From assembly GCA_028583415.1 (NCBI GenBank), contig CM053269.1:44368388-44432387 (forward strand): a DNA stretch of 64,000 bases. Reading direction: 5' to 3'. The translations under genes and the position numbers were made by a program. Under the pieces are notes generated by a model. That model did no database searches, had not been told where the DNA came from, and saw nothing but the letters and a program-made list of their open reading frames with translations. This stretch comes from Protea cynaroides (taxonomy: Eukaryota; Streptophyta; Magnoliopsida; Proteales; Proteaceae). Shown piece after piece: positions 1 to 11,500 of this stretch. Positions within the stretch are counted from its first letter, which is position 1; each line of letters starts with the position of its first letter.

Positions 1-375
1 AAATATATACAAAGTAAATGCATAACATTCTGTGAACTTGACTTCGAACCAAACCTATCATACCCAACCCAGACCCAGGCAGAAATAATAGTACGTAGGT
101 GTTAATATTCATGAAGCCAACATGAATATTATTACTTTTGGCATTTATTACTACTTGAGCCTTTAGGAAATATGGCAGCCCCATAACATAGAATTGCCTA
201 TTATGTTCTAGTTTTTGTGGATTGATTTTGATATCATTTACTTCAAAATTCAGAACTTGTACAATCAGCTGCCAGATCAGCCTAGGGTCCATTTCTATAC
301 CAATAGTGGTGAAAATATCACCAGTTGCCATCTGTGCATTTGGAAGGACACAACAATATTTTCTCCTGATCATAG
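1..375 (-). other. Open coding-like stretch at left edge, unassigned
   Basis: On the minus strand, reading from about 375 down to the window edge, one frame stays open for about 125 codons with no stop. A possible acceptor AG sits at 371-370 and a possible donor (ATTG followed by GTATAG) near 301-300, so the true exon may be only the first part, which reads RKYCCVLPNAQMATGDIFTT. The stretch runs on past the window start. I do not recognise the protein. It lies on the same strand as the uridine kinase exon at 1310-1214 but does not match the part of that protein expected to follow. It could be a neighbouring gene, a fragment carried by a transposon, or chance. Confidence 0.25.
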
Positions 376-1213
376 GTAAATAAAGGGGGTGGATGTGGAA
401 AATTTCCACAGATAAGTACAAAAGAGTTAATCATGCATTAGGTCAGAATTAAAGATTTAATAAGGTCAGAATTAAAGATTTAATAGTATAAACTTTAGTA
501 GAATATGCTTTGCAACTTCTTAGAATATACTTTGTGTAATATGCTTGCAACTTTATATACAGATGTATAGCTTAACAGTGCCAAGATGCCTAGCACATCC
601 CTAAGAAGACTAGTTTGGTTACACGTTAATTCTTCAATAACTTGTAAAACTTTCCATGAAGTGTCATTAGTGTTGAAGACATTTCAAATTATAGTAGTGT
701 TCTACAGCTAGAATTTCATTCAAATTATAACTTGAAGTCTGGAACTTCAGTATAAGAAGAAACAAGAAAGAAGCTAAGCTTCTAAAAAAAGTTTGACAAT
801 TTCAGTCAAAAACTAAGGAGGGGTCAAGTACTTGGGAAGCTGGAAAACCCCATCTAACCTAAGAGAAATGATCCAAAATCCTGTAGACAAGTTCAATTAA
901 CATCCAGTGATCCTAATTTGTTCACATTACAGAATATATTCATGTTACTCACACTTCAATCAGCCAAAATAGCCATAAGATCTAGAACCCCACCACCACC
1001 ACCACTGTATATGCATCATGAATATCATACTAGAAGTCTAGGACAACAAAATAATGTATGTTAATTCACAAAATCCAAACGAGTCAGTTGTAATATCTTG
1101 TATAAGATCTAAAGTAAAAAAGTGTAACTTGTGCCCCAATCAATGAGGTCAACATAGCAATATGAGAATATATAATGGAATCCATATACCTAAAAGGGAA
1201 GAAGCAAAAGAAC
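376..1213. other. No recognisable gene; AT-rich
   Basis: AT-rich sequence with short direct duplications (for example a repeated AATTAAAGATTTAATA at 447-486) and a CCA trinucleotide run near 990-1003. The next exons expected downstream of the uridine kinase exon are not visible here. Confidence 0.4.
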
Positions 1214-1310
1214 CTGTATCAACAAACAACTTCATTTTCATCAATTCTCGGACACGTGTGTCATGAAAAAGCAGTATCCCTTCCATAATTATCACAGCAG
1301 AAGGATTGAC
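1214..1310 (-). pseudogene. Isolated exon of a uridine kinase-like (UKL) protein
   Basis: A 97-nt minus-strand exon lies between an intact acceptor (CTGCAG then GTCAAT, exon from 1310) and an intact donor (GATACAG then GTTCTT, exon to 1214). It encodes VNPSAVIIMEG then ILLFHDTRVRELMKMKLFVDT. This matches the conserved segment of plant uridine kinase/uracil phosphoribosyltransferase-like proteins, where the family reads ASDVIILEGILVFHD...MKIFVDT. These enzymes belong to pyrimidine salvage. I find no P-loop exon upstream and no following kinase or UPRT exons in 1-1213. The lone exon, near repeats ending in a CACTA terminus, suggests a captured or relict fragment. A real gene with large introns leaving the window is the alternative. 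The reading frame is intact. Confidence 0.6.
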
Positions 1311-2470
1311 CTGCAGTAGATTTTACAAACAATGAAAAGGGCCAACAAAAACAGAAATGGAACAGGTAATGTAAACCTGATTCCTGAAACTAGTATATGC
1401 CCTCCTTGGGGGGCTTCACAAAAGTTCATTAAGATAAAATTTCAAAAATCACAGGCACATCGAATGGGATATATACCAAATCAAAACCCAAGACTAACAG
1501 GTTTTACCCAAGACTAACAGGTTTTAATCTGAGAAAATAATATTCAGTAGAACCAAAGCTGCTCATCAATATAAGAAAGAATACGGAAAGGTAAGAGAAC
1601 ACATGTAAAACAAGTGACAAGTTAGTCAATATTTTCAAATAATGACAAGGTTATGAGATATTCTTTCAGTGCTGTTGAATTTGCAATTTCTAGAAAAGTG
1701 GAAGGCAGAAATCCAAATTTCAATGCTGATTCACTAAATTGTTTTCACAGACCCTGCATAGTTAATATACAGAAAATGAATGCATTATTATTTACTGAAA
1801 CTAACAAAGCTTACCAATTGAAGCAACATCAGAAAGGAAGCAACTGAAGCCCAGTCGCATATGCTTGGCAAAGAGCTTGGAGGACCTACATTAGGGTATC
1901 TCTAATTAACCAAGGTGCAGTCTAGAGCGAACACAATTCAGAAAGGAAAGAGTAAAAGCACCCAAGATTATATCAAAATAAATGTATAAACATCTATTTC
2001 TTGGGTAAAATGGAATGCAAAGGAAACACTAACAAAAAAAAACATTACATTGAAACCTGCAAGATAAAATTCAAACCTTAAAGTTCACCATCTTGATGTG
2101 GTACATTAAAATCCTAGAGAACTACTACTAAATTGTTGGAAAACCGATTAGAAGAGGGAGAAAACATGGATGAAAGAGGAAAAAAGATGAAGCAGCAGTC
2201 TACTTTAAAGTACACTCCAAACTCGCGGACCAGTTTATCTGAAGCACTTGAATTAGAGGATCTTATTAAGTGCTTTTGCTCTTAAATCATGACTTCAAGC
2301 TCTGAGTGATGCCATACATATTAGGACTTCAAGCTCTGAGTGATGCCATACATAGGGATGAAACAAAACAAAGTGTTACCTAGAAAGAAGTCGAATTGAG
2401 AGCTCTTGGTTGTATGGGGAATTCTTCTGTTAACCCAAAATCTGTGATGGACTTCTTATCGGTAGGTTGC
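1311..2470. other. No clear gene; possible orphan exon and a 35-bp tandem duplication
   Basis: The minus strand near 1913-1830 shows an acceptor-exon-donor arrangement (TGTAG, about 70 open bases, then GTAAGC) with no recognisable product. At 2285-2354 a roughly 35-bp unit containing GACTTCAAGCTCTGAGTGAT occurs twice in tandem. Otherwise AT-rich and unassigned. Confidence 0.3.
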
Positions 2471-3420
2471 AGAGATGAACAATGGAACCCAAAAGAAGAC
2501 CAGAGCCAAAGATCCAGTTCCCACTAGGCACCTTTTTTTCCAGATTTGGTCTCGATCAACTCCCTCATTTTCTCACGGTACATGGAGCAACCCCGTAGCT
2601 CTCCTCCTTGGTTTCTCTCATTCTTGCAGCTGCCATAATTCCTTTTCTCGCAGCCCTAGCCGTCATGTTTCTCTCCATGGCCACAATCCATTCTCACCTA
2701 AACCCCCTCTTTTTCTGCGATGTTCTCTCACAGCTCCTTTCTCTCTTTCTTCAATCTGATTTTTTTCTCACACTTTTTTCCCTATTTCTTCTCCAAGCTT
2801 TCCTCCTTTTTTCTCAACCGTCCCTCTAAAACCCTCTCTGGTTTCTCTCATTCTCTTCACTCAGCTCTCGACCGCCTCCTTTCTCTCACCTTCATGGCTG
2901 CTATTTTCTTTTCATACTCCTTATTTTTCTCACTCTCCCAGCCGTCTCTCTCTCAAACCCCTATTTCTGCAACCACCGAATCCCATCTTCTTCCTATTTT
3001 TTTCTACTCTCAACCTTATCTTTCCCACAGGCCATCCCATTTTTCCATAGCTTCTTCCACTCTCTCTCTCTCTCAGTCCATTTCTCTCACAGCCCCATCT
3101 CTCTCACCGCTTTCTCCCTTCACGGCTTGCTGCCGCCCTAATTCTCTCTTCAACCCCTTTCACGAATCCCCCATCTGAGTGACGACCTCCTCCTTTTGGA
3201 GTGGGGAAGATGTCGCTGAAGCTTCGAAGGTAAGAGAGATTATAGGATGAGAGAGTGGAGTGGGGAAGAGAGAGTGGAGCGATTGGAGAGGGAGAGAAGG
3301 AGAGTGGGAGAGAGAGGGAAAACAGAGATAAGAAACTATCTCGGAGAGAATGAGGGAGAGAGTGTGCGCGGGAGATAGGAGGAATAAGAATAAAATCACG
3401 GTTTGTTTCGAAAACTAAAC
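2471..3420. repeat. Pyrimidine-rich (then purine-rich) low-complexity tract
   Basis: The + strand is strongly C/T biased from about 2520 to 3180 (TCTCTCTCA-type runs) and flips to G/A bias from about 3230 to 3400. Open frames here consist of Ser, Leu, Phe and Pro and look like by-products of composition. The two halves look partly complementary, which would allow fold-back. No gene is supported. Confidence 0.4.
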
Positions 3421-4880
3421 CGCGATATTCCACAACAGAAATATATTACCATAGTAAAATATTTATCTTTGACCACGGAAATAATATTTCCGTACTGTAA
3501 AATATATATTTGACAACGGAAATATTTATACCATTGTTATATACATTATATGTTACGGAACAAAATTATCCGTATCTTAAAACACGGAATTTTGTTTTCC
3601 ATTGTTAAATATTATTTTTGCCACTATTCTCTGAACCAGAGTGACAAAGGCAATTGAGGTAAACAAATATATCTTTGACTTTGCTTGGACCTTGTTACAA
3701 TCAGACGTTGTCATTGAGGTTGTATGCCATTAGATTTGGAAACGGCTCACCTCCATGTATGTTAATATATCTTCTATGGGATTACATCTCCGTCCATGAG
3801 CCTATATTCATGTATATGGAAGTGAGTTACATTCATTAGATTTTAATTCTAGTCCATTTAAATACCAAAGTTGTCCATCCTATGGATGCGTAGCTGGAAT
3901 GTCATTGGTTACAACTGGACATACCCAATATCTTTTATGTCATTTGGGAAAGATAAGAGGATGGGATGACGATGGGATGGGATCATCGGAGTTCGAAAGG
4001 AAAATATGCATGCCACCCTTTTTTTTAATGTATAATTGGCATGTAGTAGAAAATGAGTGGGAAAATATGGAGAGAACGAGGGAGGGAGTGCGCGTGGCAG
4101 ATGCAAGTTTGGGTAAAGTTATTTCCCTACGGAAAGCATAGCACCGTTGTTGAAAATGTATATTCCACAACGGAAACATATCTTCTGTGGTATTAAATGA
4201 TATTTTTTGCCACAGAAAAAAGTTTCCGTAGAGATAAATTATTTTTTGCCATGGAAAAATATTTTTGTATAGATAAATGTATTTTTGTTTTGGGTAAATT
4301 TATTTCCCTACGAAAAATATAATACCATTGTTGAAAATATATATTCCACAACGGAAATATATCTTCCATAGTATAAAATGATATTTTTGGCCATGGAAAA
4401 ATGTTTCCGTAGAGGTAAATGTATTTTTTACCACGAAAAATTATTTTCCGTTGTTATATACACTATATTGTATTTTGGGTAAAGTTATTTTCCCACGGAA
4501 AACATAGTACCATTGTTGGAAATATATATTCCACAACGGAAATATATTTTCCATAGTATAAAATGATATTTTTTGCCATGGAAAAATGTTTCCGTAGAGG
4601 TAAATGTATTTTTTACCACGGAAAATTATTTTCCGTTGTTATATACACTATATTGTATTTTGGGTAAAGTTATTTCCCCACGAAAAACATAGTACCGTTG
4701 TTGGAAATATATATTCCACAACAGAAACATATCTTCCATAGTATAAAATGATATTTTTGGCAGCTTAAGACTTATTTACCACTACGGAATTTAGGATCCG
4801 TTGCTAAATATTATTTTTGGCAACGGAAAATTGATTACCGTAGCCAATTTCTATAGCGGAAAATGCCTTTTGTTGTAGTG
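3421..4880. mobile_element. Subterminal repeat array and right terminus of a CACTA (EnSpm) transposon
   Basis: The block ends at 4880 in GCCTTTTGTTGTAGTG. Read on the other strand this is CACTACAACAAAAGGC, the typical plant CACTA terminal inverted repeat. Inwards lie many short motifs of the type CCACAACGGAAA, TTTCCGTAG and CCATGGAAAAAT in both orientations. From about 4110 they are organised as a roughly 183-bp tandem unit (starts near 4110, 4293, 4476 and 4660). Dense subterminal repeats are characteristic of this superfamily. I do not find the matching CACTAC left end in the window, so the element is either truncated or begins before base 1. If the latter, 1-3420 would be inside it. No transposase is visible. 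Confidence 0.7.
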
Positions 4881-4991
4881 GTCATCCAAATATTTTTTCC
4901 CCTACAGATATGATCCACTCTCAATACATATCTCTTAATTGTTTTAGTCTCATGATTTTTTTTTTCCTCATTTTTTGGAACTTGTCAATTC

Positions 4992-5325
4992 TGTTAGATT
5001 GTGTATTGTATTCTGTGAGGTCCACACAGTTATTAGGATAATACTTGTATTGGGGTTTGGATCTATTACATGTATGAAGGTAAACTTGTAATTATGTAGA
5101 TGATTAAGGTTTCTAGAGTCCCTATATATTGTTTCTATGAGAAAAATCCTAGATAAGGCTGATAGAGGAGTACACTTTGTAGGTGGAGAGCTGTAGATGT
5201 TTCTTGAGAATAAATGAATTCTCTTTTTCTGGGTGGGAGGTAGGCACATCTTGCGTTAGAATGCTGAACCATGGTAAATTCTTGTTCTTCATTTTTCTTT
5301 CTTGATTACGTTTTCATCCCTAACA
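4992..5325. mobile_element. Solo LTR with 5-bp target duplication AATTC
   Basis: A 334-bp sequence begins TGTTAG and ends CTAACA, the usual TG...CA form of an LTR. It is flanked by identical AATTC at 4987-4991 and 5326-5330. No internal retrotransposon sequence is attached, so it is a solo LTR left by LTR-LTR recombination. A diverged relative lies at about 41409-41808. Confidence 0.85.
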
Positions 5326-5330
5326 AATTC

Positions 5331-6447
5331 TTCAAAGACCATCATGATTTCATTAGCTACTTTATTTTTATTATTAGTTCGATATTTGTTCGAATCAGAT
5401 GGATTATGTTCTAGATTATTTTATTTGAATTCAGATGCCGATACCCTAACCAAATACAGATACCACTGAACGAATATAAATACGAATTGAATTCGAATTT
5501 TTAAGTATCAGTTTACATCTTCTTATGCTCTCCTCTTTCCTTTCTATGTTTGCCTTATCGCCACCCGTGTTGGTAATCTGCCATGGTGGCCAGTGTCCAC
5601 CCGTTTGAGGCTACAATTTGTTCTTTTGATCACTGAAGTACAGGTCTGTTTGGCTCTGAATAACCGTGACTAAGAAATCTCAATAATGCCTTTAGTTGAC
5701 ACTGAGATGGGCCCAGCTCAATTAGGAGGTGGTTGGAATGAGAGTTGTCATTGTATCAACATCATTCTGTTAGGAACAAATTGCAACCATTAAAATGTAG
5801 AAGGATAATAAGGTGTGCTCTGTAAGGTAAGTTGTGAGAAAAAATATCTTCCACGCAGGCAATCTCTGAGGTGGGAGTGAGACCCATAGTATCTCTTTTT
5901 TCTCCTTCAGTCTTTCGAGTTTAGATCATCTACGTGTGATTGTACTCTTCGGAGGACTCCATTACCCCGATGTAGTGTTGGACTCACTCGTAAAGGGTAA
6001 CACCCACTTTGGATGGTGATGGGATCCTAAGGAGGATACAAGTACATGCAGTTGAAGTATTCTCCGATCCTTCTATCATGTGGACCTGTTTACGGTGCAT
6101 CTATAGGTGTCCAGATCCTCTCCAGTGGTTGGGCTGTCTAGGGAGTGATCTGACTGTCTTGAATCACTTGGCGTGCAACCTCAAGAGCAATCCGATTTTG
6201 ATTCAATTCCGGATAGACCAAAAACCAGATTTTTTTTTTTTTATTTATTTTTTTTTTTTGAATCGGCAAGGGAGCTGGGTTTGGATTTCACTTCAGTTTC
6301 ATTTTCAGACCTGCTCAAGGTGATCCCATTTTGCAAGTGTCTTGACCTCTTCCTTTCTCTTTGGTTGCTATTGGAGAAACCTTGGCTATCTGGTCTGCTA
6401 TTTAAGAGGTTCTTGGTGGATCCAAATCGTCTTCAGCCAGGGATTTG
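5331..6447. other. Intergenic, no gene seen
   Basis: AT-rich intergenic DNA. It contains poly-T tracts at about 6230-6260 and a stretch (5370-5520) rich in CGAAT/GAATTCG motifs typical of decayed repeats. Short open frames at 6009-6448 overlap the poly-T tract and show no family features. Confidence 0.4.
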
Positions 6448-6448
6448 A

Positions 6449-6632
6449 TAGGAGACTCAGTTGCATCCAGTTGATGCCCGACATGTGGGTGTCAGTCATA
6501 TCCGACGGTCCATCCCAGCCGATAAGGTGAAACGCAAAAAGGTGTCGACTCGGTGATCAGTTGAGATGGACGGCTAGGATCCAACTGACACCCACGTATC
6601 AGGTATCGGCTGGATGCAGTCGAATCTCCTAC
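6449..6632. repeat. Fold-back (MITE-like) element
   Basis: The left arm GATAGGAGACTCAGTTGCAT and the right arm ATGCAGTCGAATCTCCTA are imperfect inverted copies. Further inside, TGGGTGTCAGT pairs with ACTGACACCCA. The whole 184 bp can fold into a long hairpin. It has no coding capacity. Confidence 0.6.
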
Positions 6633-7185
6633 CGAACCCCTAGCAAGAACAATTTCTATACGTTCTTGGGGTAGGGTTTTTGAAAGTGATTATTAAATCA
6701 GACATTATAGAGGTGATCAAATTACTGTCTTCCCCTCTCTCTAATGATCTCTATGTTCAATGTTCAATCTATTGTACAAGATATTTTGTTGTTGGTTATA
6801 AGGAACAAGATATGTTTTCATGATGTTTCAAGGGAGACAAATCATGTTACTTATATTCTTGCAAGGAAGACCTTATTATGTTCAAGGAAGGTTTTTTGGC
6901 CTAACTCCACTTCTTTCTTAATCGATATCTATAAGAGCGATTCCTTGACTCTTTTCTCTGATTTAATGAATACTTCATTGTCTTACCAAAAGAAGTTATA
7001 ATGATCCTCACATGACAACCATGTTACCCATTCATTGACACATAAATAATCACTTCGCAACTTTGCACAGGTACAAATTCCAATCAGTTCAGTCATAACC
7101 GATTCATTCTAACGATCCGATTTCGATTCTTAAAACCCTATTTATATAGGTCAAATAAAGTTTTTGAGCAAGGTTAATACAGACC
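6633..7185. other. Intergenic, no gene seen
   Basis: An open frame at 6744-7001 shows no recognisable domain. The sequence around it is AT-rich and includes a poorly preserved phrase resembling degenerated retroelement coding sequence. Nothing else is supported. Confidence 0.3.
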
Positions 7186-7417
7186 GTCCAAATCCTCTCC
7201 TCCCAAAGGTTCGGGAGGAGGGATGACACCCCGTTAGATGGCCGACACCTGGGGCTAAGGTGAATCCAAGCTGTCCATCCGAATCGACACCCCCTTATCA
7301 ACTCAGCTTCTCAGCTCAGATGGAGGGCTCAGATTCACTCGAGCTCCAAGTGTCAGTCATCTAACGGGGTTACCCCTCCTCCCTCACCTCTGGGAGGAGA
7401 GGATGTAGATCCCAATA
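7186..7417. repeat. GC-rich fold-back element, family A copy 1
   Basis: The left arm reads CCAAATCCTCTCCTCCCAAA and the right arm GGGAGGAGAGGATGTAGATCC, with complementary GC-rich interior (CCCCGTTAGATGGCCGACAC pairing with GTGTCAGTCATCTAACGGGG). The flanks AATACAGAC and AATATAGAT are similar enough to be a decayed 9-bp target duplication. Other copies occur throughout the window. Confidence 0.7.
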
Positions 7418-7790
7418 TAGATAGCACCCACAAATTTTTATTTTATTTTTATTTACAAAAAAACCTATATTATATAGTTAATTTATAAATTATAATAGAT
7501 GATCTACTCAAAGAGACATGAGGAATTCTTGCATGGGATACATAAAACTATAGCATGGATTAGAAATGGATCAATTCTTGTCAATGTCACTAAAAAAATT
7601 TTTTTTTTTTTTTTTTGATAAGTATACCAATAAGAGGAGTTGAACTCAGTACCTTTCGCTTCTTGAGGCATAAACTCCTTGTCAACTATAAACTACCCCC
7701 CTAGGGTTTCCCGAACATTCAAATATTCTAAATTTGACAAGGGATCACCATCCACCAAAATCGATTTGCTGGAGGAAAGACATAGTCGCT
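7418..7790. other. AT-rich spacer with poly-A/T tract
   Basis: Contains an A-run joined to a T-run at 7590-7617, possibly the tail of a retroposon. No gene is visible. Confidence 0.35.
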
Positions 7791-7915
7791 AATTGTGCAG
7801 TCTCTCCAACCATGATTTAACGACTAGAGTTCACTATGTACTTATATTTACATTAGTATACATTGAATAACTCTAGTCAGTCGTTAAATCAGCACAACTT
7901 GAAACTGCACAACTT
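7791..7915. repeat. Small fold-back element
   Basis: AATTGTGCAG...GATTTAACGACTAGAGTT on the left pairs with AACTCTAGTCAGTCGTTAAAT...CTGCACAACTT on the right, giving a hairpin of about 125 bp. It looks like a MITE. No target duplication was resolved. Confidence 0.5.
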
Positions 7916-8321
7916 GAGACGAACCAAGTCTATAGCCAGAACCCTAAAATTGAAATTAAAAAGAAAATCAAAGAGTTGTGTGATTTTTTTATTTTAAAAA
8001 TATTATCAGATTTACGTCCTTTGGTTCTGATTCGTCAAACCATGTCTCTTAATACTAACCACTCAATCCCCCCACTGGATACCACTGTATCCAGTGGGCC
8101 CTTCATCTATTGTCCCGGATGGATGGATGGATGGATGCGGGCAGTACCAACTACAGGCTGAAACGTCGTCAAAGAGATTACCAGTGGAGGAAACAATAAA
8201 ATATCCAAAAAGAAAGCAGTGGGCGGAATTAGGAAAAGGTCACGTAAGCCATCAATACCCACACATTGCCTGTCTTTTGATTTTCCCTCAAATATCAGCA
8301 GATCAGCCTCAACCGCTGACG

Positions 8322-8352
8322 TGGCAGATATTTATCCATCGAAAGATATTTT
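8322..8352 (+). promoter_or_regulatory. Evening element and ACGTGG box upstream of the PRR gene
   Basis: AGATATTTT at 8344-8352 is the exact reverse complement of the evening element AAAATATCT. A second, weaker match (AGATATTTA) lies about 19 bases upstream, and a GACGTGGC box just before it resembles a bZIP/PIF-type ACGT core. They lie about 175-205 bp upstream of the start codon at 8527. In Arabidopsis, evening-element and related sites in clock promoters are bound by CCA1/LHY/RVE MYB factors. Clock control of this PRR gene by such factors is my inference. Confidence 0.6.
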
Positions 8353-8526
8353 AATCATTTCATTGTTTTCTATCTTGGGGTAGAATTTTGGTCAATACTC
8401 GAGTGACCATACAAACAGCACTCGTGGCACCCTGCCTCAAAGTATCTTTCTTTCTTTCGTTCGTTCGTCATTCCCACTTCCTCCTTCCTCGTTTCTCTCC
8501 ATACTGACTTCCTCTGTTTTTGAGTA

Positions 8527-11500
8527 ATGGAAGATCCTCGGGTAAGAGAGGACTTCTCTACCACCGGTACTACTAAAGGAGATCGAGTTTCGACTGCGTT
8601 TGCATTTGAGGAATGGAAGGATGAAACTGCGTCGGTGTTGAGTGTTGAGGAGAAGACGGTACGGTGGGATCGATTTTTGCCTCGGAAGTTCGTTAGGGTT
8701 TTGCTTGTCGAAAATGATGACTCTACTAGACATATTGTTTCTAGTTTGCTCAGGAAATGTTGCTACAAAGGTATGCTCTGCTTCAAGTTATCAGTTTTCG
8801 ATCGGCTATAATTCACTGAAAAAATATTATGTTTCTGTTACAAACTTAGAATTCGATTGCAAGGACTGCATGCTTTTGCCGAGTCTTAGTCCTGAACCTG
8901 ATGGTGAATAATCAAGGTTGGACATGTTGTTGATTCCGGCTTTTTCTTTCCCTGATTAGCTTGGTTTTGGAGTACTGTGGTTGTACTATGATGGTGGCTG
9001 TTGGCTGCTAGAGCTTTATGAGCTTAAGAACCGATACTGCACGGTGTGTCTATTTGGCAGATAGGACCTACTTCTAGTTCGTAGACTATTTGATTTTCCT
9101 ACTTCTACTTCGTAAACCATTGATTATGCTACTTCTAGTTCGTAAACTAATGACGTTCGTTTGGTCAGAAAATCGACTACTTGGGCTGCTTGGTACCTGT
9201 GCATGGTTCTGAATTTCAGTGAACTTTCATTAGAAGTTTCAAACTTTTGAGACTAGTCTGGCCCCTGAAACTGCAGTTTCGTAAATTTTATTTTATTTCC
9301 ATCTTGAAGTTCTCTTAATTTGGTGGACATTTAATTGTGGTGAATTGGAGATCTAAAGTCATTTATTGGGAACAAATTTAATATTTCATTCCATATGCAA
9401 AATATATTGAATGTTCATGCCACCGTTATTGGGGGGAATTGAGACACGGAAGGAACAACAAGTTCTATTTCCCTTCCAAACCCTACTGTTATTGATCTCC
9501 ACAGTTTAAGATCGATTGCCTCACTCTAGGATCTTGATTAGATTAGAAAAATGATACACAACATATTGGGATGCCAAAATCCCAAGCATGCACTTCCTAT
9601 TTACTTATTGGATCTTAGACCAGCTAACTTTAACATCCTTATCCTATCTTTGCCCTACTGATTGGTTCCCCTGTTTGTGGCTTAAGCAGTTGCTGCAGTT
9701 GCAGATGGGCTCAAAGCTTGGGAGGTCTTGAAGGAGAAACACTACAATTTTGATATTGTCTTAACTGAAGTGGTTATGCCTTCTCTCTCTGGGATCAGTC
9801 TCCTTTCCAAGATAATGAGCAATGAGATATGCAAGAATATTCCTGTAATCAGTAAGTTAAACAAATACAAGTAAAATTGTTTGACCCTTGCTTTACCTTC
9901 TTTTTGTCTTTGTAACTATTTTGATTGGTTACATTAATGTTTCAACAGTGATGTCTTCGCACGATTCTACTGGCATAGTGTTTCAATGCATGCTGAAGGG
10001 TGCTGCAGATTTTCTAGTGAAGCCAGTTAGAAAAAATGAACTAAAAAACTTATGGCAGCATGTTTGGAAAAAATATTGTGTATGTTCTCCCTCTCCCCTC
10101 CCCCCCCCGGCAATAGGCATCTGTATTTTTTATACAGTCATCTTTGTTTCTAGAATCTTAGCCCAATCATTGTGGTGGTTCATCTTAGTTTTTTCTAATT
10201 AAAACAGCGTCAACTTTTTATGCAGTCTATTGGTTGTGGGATGGGATCTGAAAATAGGAATCTGAACCAGGCTAGAGTTGAGACCGTATCAGACAATGTT
10301 GCTGCAATTAATCATGGAAATTCTGATAATGGATCGAAGACTGCAGATAGTTCTGATAAAGAAAGTCATACTCAGGTAAGCATCCTGGCATGTTCGTAAA
10401 GACACCTTTATTCTGGAAGATTTGGCATCTTTTCTGAGTTGTTTTATTATTTTGCATGTGTAAACAAATGGATTGGACATATAAGTCATATTTTGGTTGG
10501 TTTAGATCCTTGAGTCCAAAACTGCTGTATGATTTATTTATTTATATTGATTAAGTTCAGCTTTATCTGCCTTGCAGGAATTTCCTGCTTTGTGTCACCT
10601 ATCCATGACATATAATCTATACAAATGATAAGTCCACCTAAAATTACAATCTAAATAAGTGTTGATCATTGTTTTGGACTGTAAATTGCCAATTGATGTT
10701 GAATCTTCTCTGAGCCATTCAACTGGTCCAGAACTCATGAAAATTTAACGTCCAATGATCAAAACAGCCTTAATAACATATGGTTTATCTGGATATTAAG
10801 GTGGTTAGCAAAAAGCAAAATTATACATAGCTTATAATTTGAAGTGCAATTATTTTACAATCTAAAACTCCTCGATTATTTGATGTTTTTGGATGAGAAA
10901 TTTTGATGCCGTTTGATCGTTATATGCAGAGCTCTTTTAGTAAGCGAGAGGCCATAAATGGAAATGTGCTGAAACTAAGGGAGGCTCCTGAACGTGAATA
11001 CAGGAATTTCATGCAGGAAATTCACTCAAAATCAAAAAAGCATGAATACGATATGTCTCATGAAAAGGGAAAAACAAAAGGTAGTTCTTTGTGTTTGCTA
11101 CTTAATTGCAGTACAGTATAAGCTCAACAAATATTGCCATGTATATGTGATAAAACCTGATTTTTGCAGATAAGGCAATGGGGATAGATATAACAGTATC
11201 TTTATCTATTCAAGCAACAGCTTCAACCAAAAATATTTTGGAAGCCAATGGTTTCTATGATGGATCCCCATGCAGGGAGGAAGTCCAAACTTCTGTCAGA
11301 AGTAAGGAGGAAATCATTCGTGATTCTGAGCATCTCAATCAAAATGAGGGAACGAATGCACCTTCAAAAGAAATTATCGATTTCATTGGGCTTACAAGTA
11401 CTGAACAAAACAAGTTTTCGATCTTGAAGGATGATCATGCAGGAAATACCTTGTGTAAAAACGAGAATACCACAGATGTAAAGAGAAACGCATTTAATTC

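Noticed and set aside
2475..3433. Overlapping Ser/Leu/Phe-rich open frames on both strands
   Set aside because: They arise from a C/T-rich then G/A-rich low-complexity tract. There are no domains and no splice structure.
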